From CAWHYG01 sp963833505 (lineage in GTDB: Bacteria; Eisenbacteria; RBG-16-71-46; CAIMUX01), in NCBI GenBank assembly GCA_963833505.1, contig CAWHYG010000007.1:1674001-1738000 (forward strand): DNA of 64,000 nt, given 5' to 3'. Position numbers and translations under genes: made by a program. The notes beneath the pieces were generated by a model. The model worked only from the letters and a program-made list of their open reading frames with translations, ran no database searches and was not told the origin of the DNA. Of the stretch, positions 39,661 through 48,289 are shown piece by piece. Position 1 is the first letter of the stretch, and every line of letters starts with the position of its first letter.

Positions 39661-40662
39661 ATGACGTTCCTGGACCGACAGAAACTGCGCGGGCGCGCGC
39701 TCCTCTTCCTGGTCACGCGCGGGAGCCGGAGGTTCCTGGCCCGCCCCCGGCTCGTCCAGATCGAGGTCACGAACCGGTGCGATCTCGCCTGCCGCACCTG
39801 CACGCGCGGAAAGCTGCCCTCGCTCGGAGACATGCGCTTCGAGGACTTCACGCGCGTGGTCGACTCGTTCGACCGGATCGACACGCTCTGGCTTTCGGGA
39901 CAGGGTGAGCCGCTGCTCCATCCCGACCTGCCGAGGATGATCCGGTACTGCTCCGATCGCGGCATCCGGGGCACGATCCTTCACACCAACGCCATGCAGC
40001 TTGACGGCCAGAAGATCGAGGCGCTGGCCGACTGCGGCCTGGGCGAGCTGCGCGTCTCCGTCGATGGCGGCGCGGCGGCCGAAGTGGAATACCTGCGCGA
40101 CGGCTCCGATCTGGCGACCATCCTCGCGAACACCGCCGCCTTCACCGCCCGCTCTTCGTCCCCGGCCGCGTTCTATGTGCTCCTGAACCGGATGAGCCAC
40201 GCTTCCGTGCCGCTCTTGCCGGCGCTGGCGGCGCGGGCCGGCGTCCGCCGGATCTATGCGGTCGAGACCGTCCCCTTCCGCGACGCCTCGCAGGAACGCG
40301 AGGTCTACGATCGCCGGGAGTACCAGTTCGCGAGCCTTCCGCCCGAAGAGCGGAAGCGGACGCTTTCGGCTCTGCGAAGGGCGGGGCGCGCGCACGGCGT
40401 CAAGATCTCCGTGGACCTGAAGTGGATGCGCGTCCGCTGCCAGGAGCCGATGCGGAAGATCTACATCGATCGCCGGGGCAACGTGACCCCGTGCTGCCGC
40501 ATCCACCACGAGGTCATGGTGGGAAATCTCCTCCGGGAGGGGCTGGACGCCGTCTGGTACGGCGCGGCGCTCGCGCGCTGGCGCCGGGCGCTCGGCCATC
40601 GTCCCGACCATCCGAGGATCTGCGTCGAACGATGCAACCTCGGCATCGGACGGAACCGTTGA
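39661..40662 (+). CDS. Radical SAM protein with SPASM-like C-terminal cysteines
   Basis: 333 residues. The radical SAM 4Fe-4S motif is C40-x3-C44-x2-C47 in VTNRCDLACRTCTRGK. The SAM-binding strand follows as LWLSGQGEPLLHPDL (the GGE-like motif), and later strands are TILHTNAMQLDG and ELRVSVDGG. The C-terminal part has RCQEPMRKIYIDRRGNVTPCCRIHHE and a last RICVERCNLG, matching a SPASM auxiliary cluster. Such proteins modify peptides or sugars, or act as dehydratases and methylthiotransferases; the substrate is not evident. It overlaps the next gene by about 31 nt (if the ATG at 40632 is used), and a tandem repeat separates it from the aminotransferase. Confidence 0.87.
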   Translation: MTFLDRQKLRGRALLFLVTRGSRRFLARPRLVQIEVTNRCDLACRTCTRGKLPSLGDMRFEDFTRVVDSFDRIDTLWLSGQGEPLLHPDLPRMIRYCSDRGIRGTILHTNAMQLDGQKIEALADCGLGELRVSVDGGAAAEVEYLRDGSDLATILANTAAFTARSSSPAAFYVLLNRMSHASVPLLPALAARAGVRRIYAVETVPFRDASQEREVYDRREYQFASLPPEERKRTLSALRRAGRAHGVKISVDLKWMRVRCQEPMRKIYIDRRGNVTPCCRIHHEVMVGNLLREGLDAVWYGAALARWRRALGHRPDHPRICVERCNLGIGRNR

Positions 40663-41453
40663 ACGGCCGGCCCCCGCTCAGCGACTCCCCCAGAGACCAG
40701 GCCAGACCACACGCTCCCGATGTCTTCTCGTTCTGGGGCAAGAACTGGCTGGTCTGGCGCGTCGGTCGCCGTCATCTCCGCACCGTGGCGCATCTCGCGC
40801 GCGGCCGGGTCCTGGACATCGGCTGCGGCGGGCAACCGATGCGCTCGGTCTTCGAGGGCCGCGTCGAGCGCCTGATCGGGTTCGATCACCCCCGGCGCGC
40901 CGCGCCCTGGCACCGCATCGAAGTCGGCGGAACGGCACTCGAGCTGCCCTTCCGGAACGGCTGCTTCCAGACGGCGCTCTGCCTCCAGGTGCTCGAGCAC
41001 GTGCCCGAGCCCGAATGCTGCATCCGCGAGGCTTTCCGCGTCCTCGAGCCGGGCGGACACCTGATCGTGACCGCGCCCCAGATCTGGAACGTCCATGAGC
41101 CGCCTCACGACTACTTCCGCTTCACCTGCTTCGGGCTCGACTACCTGTTCCGGAAGGCCGGGTTCGAGGTGGTCGAGGTCCGCCCCATGGCGGGGTACTT
41201 CGTCACCGCCGGAGCGCGCATGGCCTATTTCCTGGCGCACTTCGACCGCTGGGGACTGTCGATCGTGATCCGGCCGCTTTTCTTCCTCGTGCAGGCCTTC
41301 GCCTGGCTGTGCGACCAGGTCTATTGCGACCGCACCGAGACCTGGAACTACCTGGCGGTGGGCCGGAAGCCGGCTGTCTCGGCGCCGGTCGGCGGGGCGC
41401 CTCCCTCATCCGGGCGAAGGCCCGCTCGTGCAGTCGCGTCGCGGGAAGGCTGA
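40632..41453 (+). CDS. SAM-dependent class I methyltransferase
   Basis: 273 residues if started at ATG 40632 (a TTG at 40659 overlapping the upstream stop is an alternative). Motif I is VLDIGCGGQPMRSVF at about residues 60-75, followed by LIGFDHPRR (motif II), the LELPFRNGCFQTALCLQVLEHVPEP block typical of Methyltransf_11, and FRVLEPGGHLIVTAPQIW. The C-terminal 90 residues hold hydrophobic stretches (LFFLVQAFAWLC) that may contact the membrane. It is probably co-transcribed with the radical SAM and aminotransferase genes. The acceptor is unknown. Confidence 0.85.
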   Translation: MQPRHRTEPLNGRPPLSDSPRDQARPHAPDVFSFWGKNWLVWRVGRRHLRTVAHLARGRVLDIGCGGQPMRSVFEGRVERLIGFDHPRRAAPWHRIEVGGTALELPFRNGCFQTALCLQVLEHVPEPECCIREAFRVLEPGGHLIVTAPQIWNVHEPPHDYFRFTCFGLDYLFRKAGFEVVEVRPMAGYFVTAGARMAYFLAHFDRWGLSIVIRPLFFLVQAFAWLCDQVYCDRTETWNYLAVGRKPAVSAPVGGAPPSSGRRPARAVASREG

Positions 41454-41478
41454 ACGCGGCCGCGATCATCCTCAAGGC

Positions 41479-42348
41479 TCAGGCGCGCTTCTTCGTCGTC
41501 CGCGCCGTGCCCGGGGCGCGTCGAGCGGGGGCGCGGGCCGCCGGCATGGGATCCACGACCGTGTTCCGTCCGGCCAGGGCGATTCCCGCGATCGCTTTGC
41601 GCGTCGCCGGTTCGGCCAGCTCGAGGAAGCGTTGCGCCAGGGCCGGTCCCACGCCGGCCTCTTCGTGTTTGAAGAAAACGAAGGTCCGCTCCCAGCCGGT
41701 CTCGGAGATCTTCCGGATCCACTCCCGCAGCGACTCATCGTCATACGCCTCGCCCCGGAGCCGCAGATAACCCCACGATGCGGTCGGCGTGAGCGCACCG
41801 CCGCCAGGGTCCAGGCTGCTCTCGCTCCGCTCCGGGTTCCGGGTTTGGCCATCGCCCCCGTCGACGTGGCACAGAGGCCGCCCGTGCGCCCGGAGCAGCT
41901 CGAGGATCTCGGAGTCGAACCAGCTCGGACCGCGGAACTCGAACACCGCCGGCACCGGAGCGGGCAGAAGGTCGAGGAATCGAGCCAGCCGGTCCCGATC
42001 CTTCTTCATGTCCGGAGGGAGCTGGAACAGGATGGCGCCGAGCTTCGGGCCCAGCTCCTGCGTCACCCGAAGCAGATAGTCCGTTTCATCCTCCGCGTTC
42101 TTGAGGCGCTTGAAGTGCGTGATCCTCCGCGAGGCCTTGAGGGTGAAGCGAAACTCCTCCGGAACCTGTCCGGCCCATCCCGCCAGGACATCGGCCCGCG
42201 GAAGCCGGTAGAACGTGTTGTCGATCTCGACCGAGGGCAGGCGCCCCGCGTAGGAGCGGAGCATCTCGTCCGGGGCGATCTTCTCGGCGTAGAAGTTCCC
42301 CTTCCATTCCTTGTAGCTGAAGCCGCTCGTGCCCGCGAGATAACGCAT
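41479..42348 (-). CDS. DUF72 family protein
   Basis: 289 residues from ATG 42348, chosen because AAGGAG lies 6 nt upstream and MRYLAGTSGFSYKEWKGNFY is the canonical DUF72 N-terminus. Conserved blocks: LPSVEIDNTFYRLP, FTLKASRRITHFKRL, LGAILFQLPPDMKKD, VFEFRGPSWFDSEILELL and YLRLRGEAYDDESLREWI, followed by VFFKHEEAG. A TIM-barrel-like family of unknown biochemical role. An N-terminal in-frame extension to 42561 is antisense to the neighbouring hydrolase and not real. The C-terminus is a short basic tail. Confidence 0.9.
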   Translation of the reverse strand: MRYLAGTSGFSYKEWKGNFYAEKIAPDEMLRSYAGRLPSVEIDNTFYRLPRADVLAGWAGQVPEEFRFTLKASRRITHFKRLKNAEDETDYLLRVTQELGPKLGAILFQLPPDMKKDRDRLARFLDLLPAPVPAVFEFRGPSWFDSEILELLRAHGRPLCHVDGGDGQTRNPERSESSLDPGGGALTPTASWGYLRLRGEAYDDESLREWIRKISETGWERTFVFFKHEEAGVGPALAQRFLELAEPATRKAIAGIALAGRNTVVDPMPAARAPARRAPGTARTTKKRA

Positions 42349-42401
42349 CGTGAACTCCTTGCCGCCGATCTCTCGTGATGAAAGCTCGCGCCGCCGTCCC
42401 G

Positions 42402-43091
42402 TCAGCTCTCGTCCAACCGCTCGAGACTCCACTGCGCGGCTGTCTCGGCCAGTTCTTCCAGGGCCTCTAGGTCGGTGCGGCCCGATCGCTTGAGAAAGTG
42501 AAACGAGTGGTCGGCCCCGTCGATCACGTGCAGCCGCGCCGGCCGGCCGAGCCGGGCGCACACGTTTCGGATGAGATCGAGGTCAGCCAGATCGTCGCGC
42601 GTGCCCTGGAGAAACAGCATGGGAACCGGCACCTGCGCGAGATGAGCGGCGCGCGATTCCGACGGTCGTTTCGGCGCATGAAGGGGAAACCCGAAGAAGA
42701 CGAGACCTCGGACGGCCGGAATCGGGTCGTTCGCCATGGCGAGCGAGGTCATCCGGCCGCCCATCGACTTCCCTCCGGCGAAAAGCGGGAGATCCGGTGC
42801 GGCCTCGCGCGCATGGTCGATCCCGGCGCGCGCGGCGGCTCGAAGCACCGGTTCGGAATCGGGCCGCCGGCTTCCCCGTTCCATGTAGGGAAACTGGTAA
42901 CGCAGGGTCGCCACGCCGCGCTCAGCCAGAGCTGCGGCCAGCGACTCGAGGAAGGGATGGCGGATCCCCGCGCCCGCTCCATGCGCCAGGGCCATCAGGA
43001 CGCGGGCGTTCGCCGGCCGGAGAAAGAGCGCCGTCACATCGCCGGAGGATGGCGAAACGGCGATGCGCCTCTCTTCGGCCATCGCGATCAT
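42402..43091 (-). CDS. Alpha/beta hydrolase (Tex30/KANL3-like dienelactone hydrolase fold)
   Basis: 229 residues from ATG 43091 behind AAGGAG. The nucleophile elbow is FAGGKSMGGRM (serine near residue 109), the oxyanion region is ALAHGAGAGIRHPFLESL, the acid lies in FLQGTRDDLADLDL and the histidine in IDGADHSFHFLKR. The order and length match small esterase-like hydrolases of the KANL3/Tex30 group. Probably cytoplasmic, as there is no signal peptide. It ends about 50 bp upstream of the DUF72 gene and likely shares its transcript. Substrate unknown. Confidence 0.85.
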   Translation of the reverse strand: MIAMAEERRIAVSPSSGDVTALFLRPANARVLMALAHGAGAGIRHPFLESLAAALAERGVATLRYQFPYMERGSRRPDSEPVLRAAARAGIDHAREAAPDLPLFAGGKSMGGRMTSLAMANDPIPAVRGLVFFGFPLHAPKRPSESRAAHLAQVPVPMLFLQGTRDDLADLDLIRNVCARLGRPARLHVIDGADHSFHFLKRSGRTDLEALEELAETAAQWSLERLDES

Positions 43092-43457
43092 GAGCCGACT
43101 CTCCTTCCAGGGTGCCGCCGTCGTTTCGAAATCCCACCGGCCGCGGCCGAACCGATTCCACCGTCATGAATCGAAGCGCATCGGGCACCCACCGTGGTGA
43201 CACCATCGTGGTTCGATCCGCTCCGATGGCGGAATTATAACGTCTGCTCGCGGCCGGGCTTCGAAGATCCGTCCCTCGGCCCGCGTCACTCATGACACCC
43301 TGCTGCGGCAACGGATCCGCCCTGATTCCGCGATCTTCAGAGTCGATCCAGGAAGATCCCTGACGCCGCGGCTTCGGGGGTGACAGAATCATGGAGCAGC
43401 CGGAGTCGGGAACGCTCGGGTTTCCTTCAATCCGACCGCCGTGGTATCTTGAGCCGC
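43092..43457. other. Divergent promoter region between hydrolase and glycosyltransferase
   Basis: 366 bases without a gene. On the minus strand it contains a perfect TATAAT (43239-43234), but no good -35 at the right distance, so a promoter for the hydrolase is only a suggestion. Nothing else recognisable. Confidence 0.4.
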
Positions 43458-44957
43458 ATGTTTGCGACTAAACCCGGCTTGAACCTGGAGAGAATCGGCC
43501 GCGTGGTTCTCTTGATCGGGCTCCTGCTGCATGCGCTCTATGTCACGAGCCTCTGCACGCACTGGCTGGATCCGCTCTTCCTGGAAGCCCGCGGGTCCTT
43601 CGGACAGGGCGCCGATTTCTACGGGATCTACCAGGCCGGAGACAACCTCCTCCAGGGACGGAGCGTCTACTCCGACGAGGGGCGGCCGGCGGGGTCTCCC
43701 CGGGCGGTTCCGTACTTCTACTTCTACCGCTACCTGCCGCCGACGGCCTACGTGGCGGCTCTGGGAGCGGCCGTCCTCCGGCCGCACGCGGCCTATGTGG
43801 CCTGGGTCGCGACGACGGAGCTTCTCCTGCTCGCCTTTCTTCTTCTCCTCGCACGGACCCGTTTCCCGGTGCGGGGAACGGCGACGGTCCTGATGGGTAT
43901 CGCGCTGGGGTTCTCCCCGTTCTATCTCGAACAGTGGATGGGCCAGTTCTCCTTCGTGATGGCTCTTCTTCTCTGGGTCACGCTCCGGTCCGAGCTGGAT
44001 CCCCGCATCGAGCCGGGGACGTTTCGGGCCCGGCGCGACCCCGGCGCCGGCGCGGGCGCCCTCGGAGCACGGAACGACCCTGCGCTCGGGCGCGATGCCT
44101 CTTCCGGAGTCGATCGGATTCCCGCGGCCGCAGACCCGCCGATGCCTGCCGCGTCCGGTTTCAAGGATGTCCTTCCCAGCCACCTGCGCGATTGGGGCCT
44201 CTGGACCTGGAGCGCGGCCATCGCCCTCAAGAGCTATCCCGCTCTCTTCGTGCTGCCCTACCTGCGGCAGGGACGCTGGCGTCGCGTGGCGGTCGCGGTG
44301 TGTGAAGTCGCGGTGGTCTGCCTGCCCTACTACCTTCTCCGGCCGGGCGACGTCCGCACCTTCCTTCGCCTGAACCTGGGAAGGCTGCCGCCGAAGGTGC
44401 GCGCGGGAAGCTACGGCCTGGCCAGCCTGGTGCGCGGCCTGGCCTGGCACATGCCGGCCGATCTCGCCGAACACCGTCTGACCTTCGGCCCTCTCCACGT
44501 CTTCGTGGGCAACATCCCGGTCGTCGTCATCACCGCCGCCATCATCCTCTTGTCGGCGGCCGTCACCTGGCGGCTGCGCCGGACCCGGGCGGCGGCTCCA
44601 CTCCTCGCCGTCTGGATCCTGACTTTTTTCCTGATCTACAAGGACGTCTGGGAATACCACTACGTGATGCTGCTGCCGGTCGTGGCGGCGCTGGCCGCGC
44701 GCGGGGATCCGAGACCCGCGTTGCTTCTGGGCACGTGGCTGGCGTTGCCGACGCCGTGGGGCCTTTACAGCGCACGGTGGAATCCAGGCGCGGTCACCAC
44801 TTGGCCGATCGGACTCACCCTCGTCCACTACGGCTCCAAGGTGTTCCCCATGATCGGCCTTTACGTGCTGGCGTGGCGCCGTTCCTGGGCCGGCGGCCGG
44901 AACGATGCGGCGGAAACCGAGGAACCGGAGGCGACGACGGTTCCGGCGGCGGGATAG
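43458..44957 (+). CDS. Glycosyltransferase family 87-like membrane protein
   Basis: 499 residues from ATG 43458 (upstream in-frame codons have no support). Nine to ten membrane helices. The first loop has the acidic signature GQGADFYGIYQAGDNLLQGRSVY (GT87/DUF2029: D near residue 53, followed by YxxG and the RxxY segment), then PYFYFYRYLPPTAYVAAL. A long hydrophilic insertion at about 185-235 is rich in A/G/R/D. These enzymes are polyprenyl-phosphate-mannose-dependent mannosyltransferases in some phyla. Together with the GT-C gene at 33501 it suggests an envelope glycan pathway in this region. Confidence 0.8.
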   Translation: MFATKPGLNLERIGRVVLLIGLLLHALYVTSLCTHWLDPLFLEARGSFGQGADFYGIYQAGDNLLQGRSVYSDEGRPAGSPRAVPYFYFYRYLPPTAYVAALGAAVLRPHAAYVAWVATTELLLLAFLLLLARTRFPVRGTATVLMGIALGFSPFYLEQWMGQFSFVMALLLWVTLRSELDPRIEPGTFRARRDPGAGAGALGARNDPALGRDASSGVDRIPAAADPPMPAASGFKDVLPSHLRDWGLWTWSAAIALKSYPALFVLPYLRQGRWRRVAVAVCEVAVVCLPYYLLRPGDVRTFLRLNLGRLPPKVRAGSYGLASLVRGLAWHMPADLAEHRLTFGPLHVFVGNIPVVVITAAIILLSAAVTWRLRRTRAAAPLLAVWILTFFLIYKDVWEYHYVMLLPVVAALAARGDPRPALLLGTWLALPTPWGLYSARWNPGAVTTWPIGLTLVHYGSKVFPMIGLYVLAWRRSWAGGRNDAAETEEPEATTVPAAG

Positions 44958-45161
44958 CGGCCGTCGCAGGCGGCAGATCTCGTCCCGTCAGCGGATCGGG
45001 GGGAATGTCGTTCCAGATGAATTGGATGGGCCAGCGCCTTGAAGTCGTCCCCGGAAGGGGCTCATCCCGGGGTGTCAACGGAGCGGATCTCTACTCCCGC
45101 GATGCCCGTTGACCGAGGCGACAGGATCGGGTCTTTCGCGTGCGCGGAGCGGGTCAGCCGA

Positions 45162-45338
45162 TCAGGGCTTGTCCTTCGGCTCCTTGGGATCCGTCGGCGT
45201 GTCTTCCTTCATCCCGTCCTTGAACTCCTTCACGCCGCGGCCGAGTCCGCGCGCCAGCTCGGGAATCCGTTTCGACCCGAAAAGAATCACGAGGATCAAC
45301 AAGACGAGAAGGATTTCCTTGAAACCGAAGTTGCCCAT
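45162..45338 (-). CDS. tatA: Twin-arginine translocase subunit TatA
   Basis: 58 residues from ATG 45338, chosen because AGGAG lies 9 nt upstream; a GTG two codons earlier would be only 3 nt from it. The protein is MGNFGFKEILLVLLILVILFGSKRIP, a single membrane helix followed by FGSKRIPELARGLGRGVKEFKDGM, the TatA/E amphipathic helix, and a charged tail. The FG(S/A)K(R/K)(I/L)P(E/D) motif is diagnostic. It is the last gene of the groEL-folB operon, 25 nt after the LytR_C gene. No tatC is seen in this window. Confidence 0.93.
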   Translation of the reverse strand: MGNFGFKEILLVLLILVILFGSKRIPELARGLGRGVKEFKDGMKEDTPTDPKEPKDKP

Positions 45339-45363
45339 GGCCACCCTCTCCTGCGCGGGAAAC

Positions 45364-46053
45364 TCACTCCGCGCCCTTCAACCTCTTCTCGCGATGCGCA
45401 AGGGTATCGGCCAGGTCGGCTCCCAGGATCAGGACCAGGTCCGACCAGCGGGAAGCGCCCGGCGCCGATGAGATCTCTCCGACACCATACTCCTTCCGGA
45501 GATAGTCCCGGAGGCGTTCCGCGCCGTTCCGCGGACCGGATCCTCCGCGGATCAAGGTCTTGGCGTAGTCATGGCGGTCGGCGTTCCGGCAGTCGACCAC
45601 GTCGAATCCCGAGCCCAGGAGCCGGTCCCGCATGGCCTCCGCCAGCTTGGGACGGGTGCTGCCGTTCCGGACCTCGACCGTCGGACGCGAACGCAGGTCC
45701 CCCGGCGAGCCGGCAGGTTGGGCCGCCGCGCCGGCCTCATGCGAAGATGGCCCGTCGGACGCGGCGTTTCCGCCGGCGGGCGCCTTGCCGGCGGGCGGGG
45801 TTTTCTCGCCGGACGGGTTCTTTCCCGTCTCCGGAGCCTTGCCGCCGGGATGGGCCGAGTCGCGGGCATGGCGCACGGACTCCGTCATCCGCGGGCGACC
45901 CGGGTCGAAATGCCCGGCGATGGAGAATCCGAAAATGACCACGACCGCGGCCAGGACCAGATCGGCCACGATCGCCAGGACGTTGGCCACGCGGCCGGAA
46001 GAGCGGGAGCGCTTCCCGCGGGAAGCGCGGGCTCGGGCGGCGCGGGGGCTCAC
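45364..46053 (-). CDS. Membrane-anchored LytR_C-domain protein
   Basis: 229 residues from GTG 46053; the GTGA overlaps the stop of the GlmU-HIT gene. A basic N-terminus, one membrane helix (VANVLAIVADLVLAAVVVIFGFS, about 22-44), then a linker of GKxPxxGK-like repeats (about 70-115), and a C-terminal LytR_C domain (about 123-229: VEVRNGSTRPKLAEAMRDRL, GFDVVDCRNADRHDY, APGASRWSDLVLILGADL). LytR_C domains follow LCP catalytic domains in many bacteria, but here no LCP domain is present, so it is an orphan. Likely in the envelope; molecular role not established. Confidence 0.8.
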   Translation of the reverse strand: MSPRAARARASRGKRSRSSGRVANVLAIVADLVLAAVVVIFGFSIAGHFDPGRPRMTESVRHARDSAHPGGKAPETGKNPSGEKTPPAGKAPAGGNAASDGPSSHEAGAAAQPAGSPGDLRSRPTVEVRNGSTRPKLAEAMRDRLLGSGFDVVDCRNADRHDYAKTLIRGGSGPRNGAERLRDYLRKEYGVGEISSAPGASRWSDLVLILGADLADTLAHREKRLKGAE

Positions 46054-47231
46054 GATGCGCCCCTGAGCCGCGCGCGGGCTTCCAGGATGTGGCGGCGCGA
46101 ACCCTCGATCGTCTCCGGCAGGATGTTCATTCCGGCGATCAAGGGCATGAAGTTCGCGTCTCCCGACCACCGGGGGATCACCTCGAAGGTGAAGTGCTCC
46201 CCCGGCCGGCCGGAGTTGTAACCGTGGTTGAATCCCTGCGGATGGTAGCTCTCATCCAGCCAGCCCTCCGCCTCCTGAGCCAGCGCGAAGATCCCGCGCG
46301 CTTCGGCCTCCGTCAGGGACTCTCCGGACACGAGGTGCCTTTCGGGCACGATCCAGAGATGGCCCGAGTTGTAGGGCTCCGGGCAGAGCAGCGCCACGAT
46401 CTGATCGCGCCGCTCGAGCACGAGGTCGGCTCTTTTCCGGAGGAGCTCGCAAACGGCGCACTCCCCCGTCCCGCTCTCTTCCCGGCGGGCGAGGATCGCC
46501 TCCGCTTCGCGAAGCTGATCCACCGTGTTGATGCCGGAGATCTCCTCCGGATCAGAAAGGCAGACGATCCCGACGGCGCGACCGGCCTCGCGGATCGCCG
46601 TGAGCGCGTCGGTCAGGTAGTACTCTCCCTGCGCGTTGTCCGCCCGGAGCCGCGCCAGCGCCTGGAGGAGCGGCTTCAGGCTGAAGGCGTAGATGCCCGA
46701 ATTGATCTCGTCGATCGAACGCATCTCCGGCGCCAGATCGCGATCTTCCACGATCTCCCGGAAACGGCCGCCGGCGTCCCGCAGGATGCGGCCGTAGCCG
46801 GTCGGATCCGGCACCCGCGCGGTCAGCACGGTGACGCCGTTTCCTTCCAGCCGGTGCCGCTCCATCAGCTCGCGGAGCGTGGTTTCCCGGAGGAGCGGGA
46901 CGTCGCCGTAAAGGACGAGGAGATCCGCCTCCGGATCGTCCGAGGACAGAAGCGGGGACGCCGCCATGACGGCATGTCCGGTCCCGAGCTGGGGCTCCTG
47001 AAGCACGAACTCGATTCCGGGCCCGGCGTGCCTCGTCTCGACCTCTTCCGCCTGGTGCCCGACGACCACGATCGTCCTCGAAGTCGGAAGCCGGCGCGCC
47101 AGGTCCAGCACATGGTCGAGCAACGTTCGACCCCGGATCTCGTGGAGGACCTTGGCCAGGTCCGAACGCATCCGCGTTCCCTTGCCCGCGGCCAGGATCA
47201 GCGTGATCCAGTTTCCGGCGGCGTTCGTCAC
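46050..47231 (-). CDS. Fusion of GlmU-like nucleotidyltransferase and degenerate HIT domain
   Basis: 393 residues from GTG 47231, whose GTGA overlaps the panC stop; the much longer open frame upstream is antisense to panC. Residues 1-250 are the pyrophosphorylase domain of GlmU: ILAAGKGTRMRSDLAKVLH at 12-30, LGTGHAVMA at 82-90, GYGRIL at 145-150, EINSGIYAF at 175-183 and EYYLTDA at 203-209. In place of the usual left-handed beta-helix acetyltransferase, residues 255-393 are a HIT domain: zinc-type CAVC (258-261), PYNSGHLWIVPERHL, NHGYNSG, and the NFMPLIAG...LPET block of Ap4A-phosphorylase-like HITs. The catalytic triad HxHxH is replaced by HFTFEV (346-351), so the HIT half may be inactive or use another mechanism. 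Function of the fusion unknown; sugar-nucleotide synthesis is plausible for the first half. Confidence 0.85.
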   Translation of the reverse strand: MTNAAGNWITLILAAGKGTRMRSDLAKVLHEIRGRTLLDHVLDLARRLPTSRTIVVVGHQAEEVETRHAGPGIEFVLQEPQLGTGHAVMAASPLLSSDDPEADLLVLYGDVPLLRETTLRELMERHRLEGNGVTVLTARVPDPTGYGRILRDAGGRFREIVEDRDLAPEMRSIDEINSGIYAFSLKPLLQALARLRADNAQGEYYLTDALTAIREAGRAVGIVCLSDPEEISGINTVDQLREAEAILARREESGTGECAVCELLRKRADLVLERRDQIVALLCPEPYNSGHLWIVPERHLVSGESLTEAEARGIFALAQEAEGWLDESYHPQGFNHGYNSGRPGEHFTFEVIPRWSGDANFMPLIAGMNILPETIEGSRRHILEARARLRGAS

Positions 47232-48289
47232 GGCTTTCGCTTTTCGGTCGCGCCGGACCGGCGGCGGGGCGCGTTCCGCGCCTGTCGCGCCGTCTGAATG
47301 GCCGGCCGGCGGGTCGCGCTCCCCGCCTGTCGCGCGGTCAGAGCGGCCTTGCGGCGCCGCGCCTCTTGCGCGGTTGGAGCGGCCTTGCGGCGCTGCGCTT
47401 CTTGCGCGGTTGGAGCGGCCTTGCGGCGTCCCGGCCGCGCTTCCGGAATCCGGATCACGACGTTGTCGATGAGGCGCGTTCGTCCGAGGTACCAGGCCGC
47501 GGCCAGCACCACGGGCCCTTGAAGCGGTCGCACCGGGGTCAGGTTCCGGGCATCCAGGGCTTCCGCGTACTGGAAGCGCCCTCCGCTCTTCCGCAGCTCT
47601 CTTGCCACGGCGGCCGGAACCACGCCGGGATCGCGCAGGCTTCCCGCGCGGATCCTCTCCGCCGTCGCCCGGAGCGCCCGATAGAGCGCCGGCGCCCGCC
47701 GCCGCTCCTCGGGGTTGAGGTAGCTGTTCCGCGAGCTCATGGCGAGTCCGTCCGGCTCCCGGACCGTCGGACAGATCACGACCCGGACCGGGAGATTCAG
47801 GTCGGCCACCATGCGCTCGAGGATGACCGCCTGCTGGTAGTCCTTCGCGCCGAGATACAGCCGATCGGGCGCAGCCGCGTTCAGGAGCTTGAGCACGACG
47901 GTGGCCACTCCGACGAAATGCCCCGGCCGATGGGCGCCGCACAGGCGCTCGTCCAGGCCCAGGACGTGCACGCGCGTGGCGAATCCCTCCGGATAGAAAG
48001 CCGACGTTTCCGGCTCGAAGAGCAGGTCGACGCCTTCGCGGCGGAGCAGGCCGTGGTCGCGCGCCGGAGAGCGCGGATAGGCATCGAGATCTTCGCCGGG
48101 GCCGAACTGGAGCGGGTTGACGAAGATGCTCGCCACCACCCGGTCGTTCTCGGCCCGCGCCCGGCGCACCAGCGACAGATGCCCCTCGTGCAGGGATCCC
48201 ATGGTGGGCACGAAGCCGATCGAAGCCCCTCGAGCCTTCAGGGCCTCGACGTTGCCCCTGAGAACCGTGGCCGAGCGGATGCGCTTCAC
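47228..48289 (-). CDS. panC: Pantothenate synthetase with repetitive C-terminal tail
   Basis: Joins pantoate and beta-alanine with ATP in vitamin B5/CoA synthesis. 353 residues; the first 283 are normal PanC: FVPTMGSLHEGHLSLVRRA (about 27-45, with the HxGH motif), SIFVNPLQFGPGEDLDAYPR, KDYQQAVILERMVADL, and the SSRNSYLNPEERRRAPAL block. The remaining 70 residues are a basic repetitive tail of RRKAAPTAQEA units, roughly 12 residues each, made by a 36-bp tandem repeat. No such tail is needed for the reaction. The start overlaps panB by 4 nt and the end overlaps the GlmU-HIT gene by 4 nt. Confidence 0.95.
   Translation of the reverse strand: MKRIRSATVLRGNVEALKARGASIGFVPTMGSLHEGHLSLVRRARAENDRVVASIFVNPLQFGPGEDLDAYPRSPARDHGLLRREGVDLLFEPETSAFYPEGFATRVHVLGLDERLCGAHRPGHFVGVATVVLKLLNAAAPDRLYLGAKDYQQAVILERMVADLNLPVRVVICPTVREPDGLAMSSRNSYLNPEERRRAPALYRALRATAERIRAGSLRDPGVVPAAVARELRKSGGRFQYAEALDARNLTPVRPLQGPVVLAAAWYLGRTRLIDNVVIRIPEARPGRRKAAPTAQEAQRRKAAPTAQEARRRKAALTARQAGSATRRPAIQTARQARNAPRRRSGATEKRKP
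47305..47430. repeat. 36-bp tandem repeat encoding the PanC tail
   Basis: Two nearly identical 36-bp units begin at 47341 and 47377 (GAGCGGCCTTGCGGCG start), with a third partial unit to about 47430 and degenerate copies on the left. In frame, each unit gives a 12-residue basic motif of PanC. Confidence 0.75.

Noticed and set aside
46050..47942. A 630-residue version of the GlmU-HIT protein
   Set aside because: The first 237 codons are antisense or out-of-frame to panC (repeats NRARGAAPQGRS); the start GTG 47231 with the GTGA overlap fits the operon.
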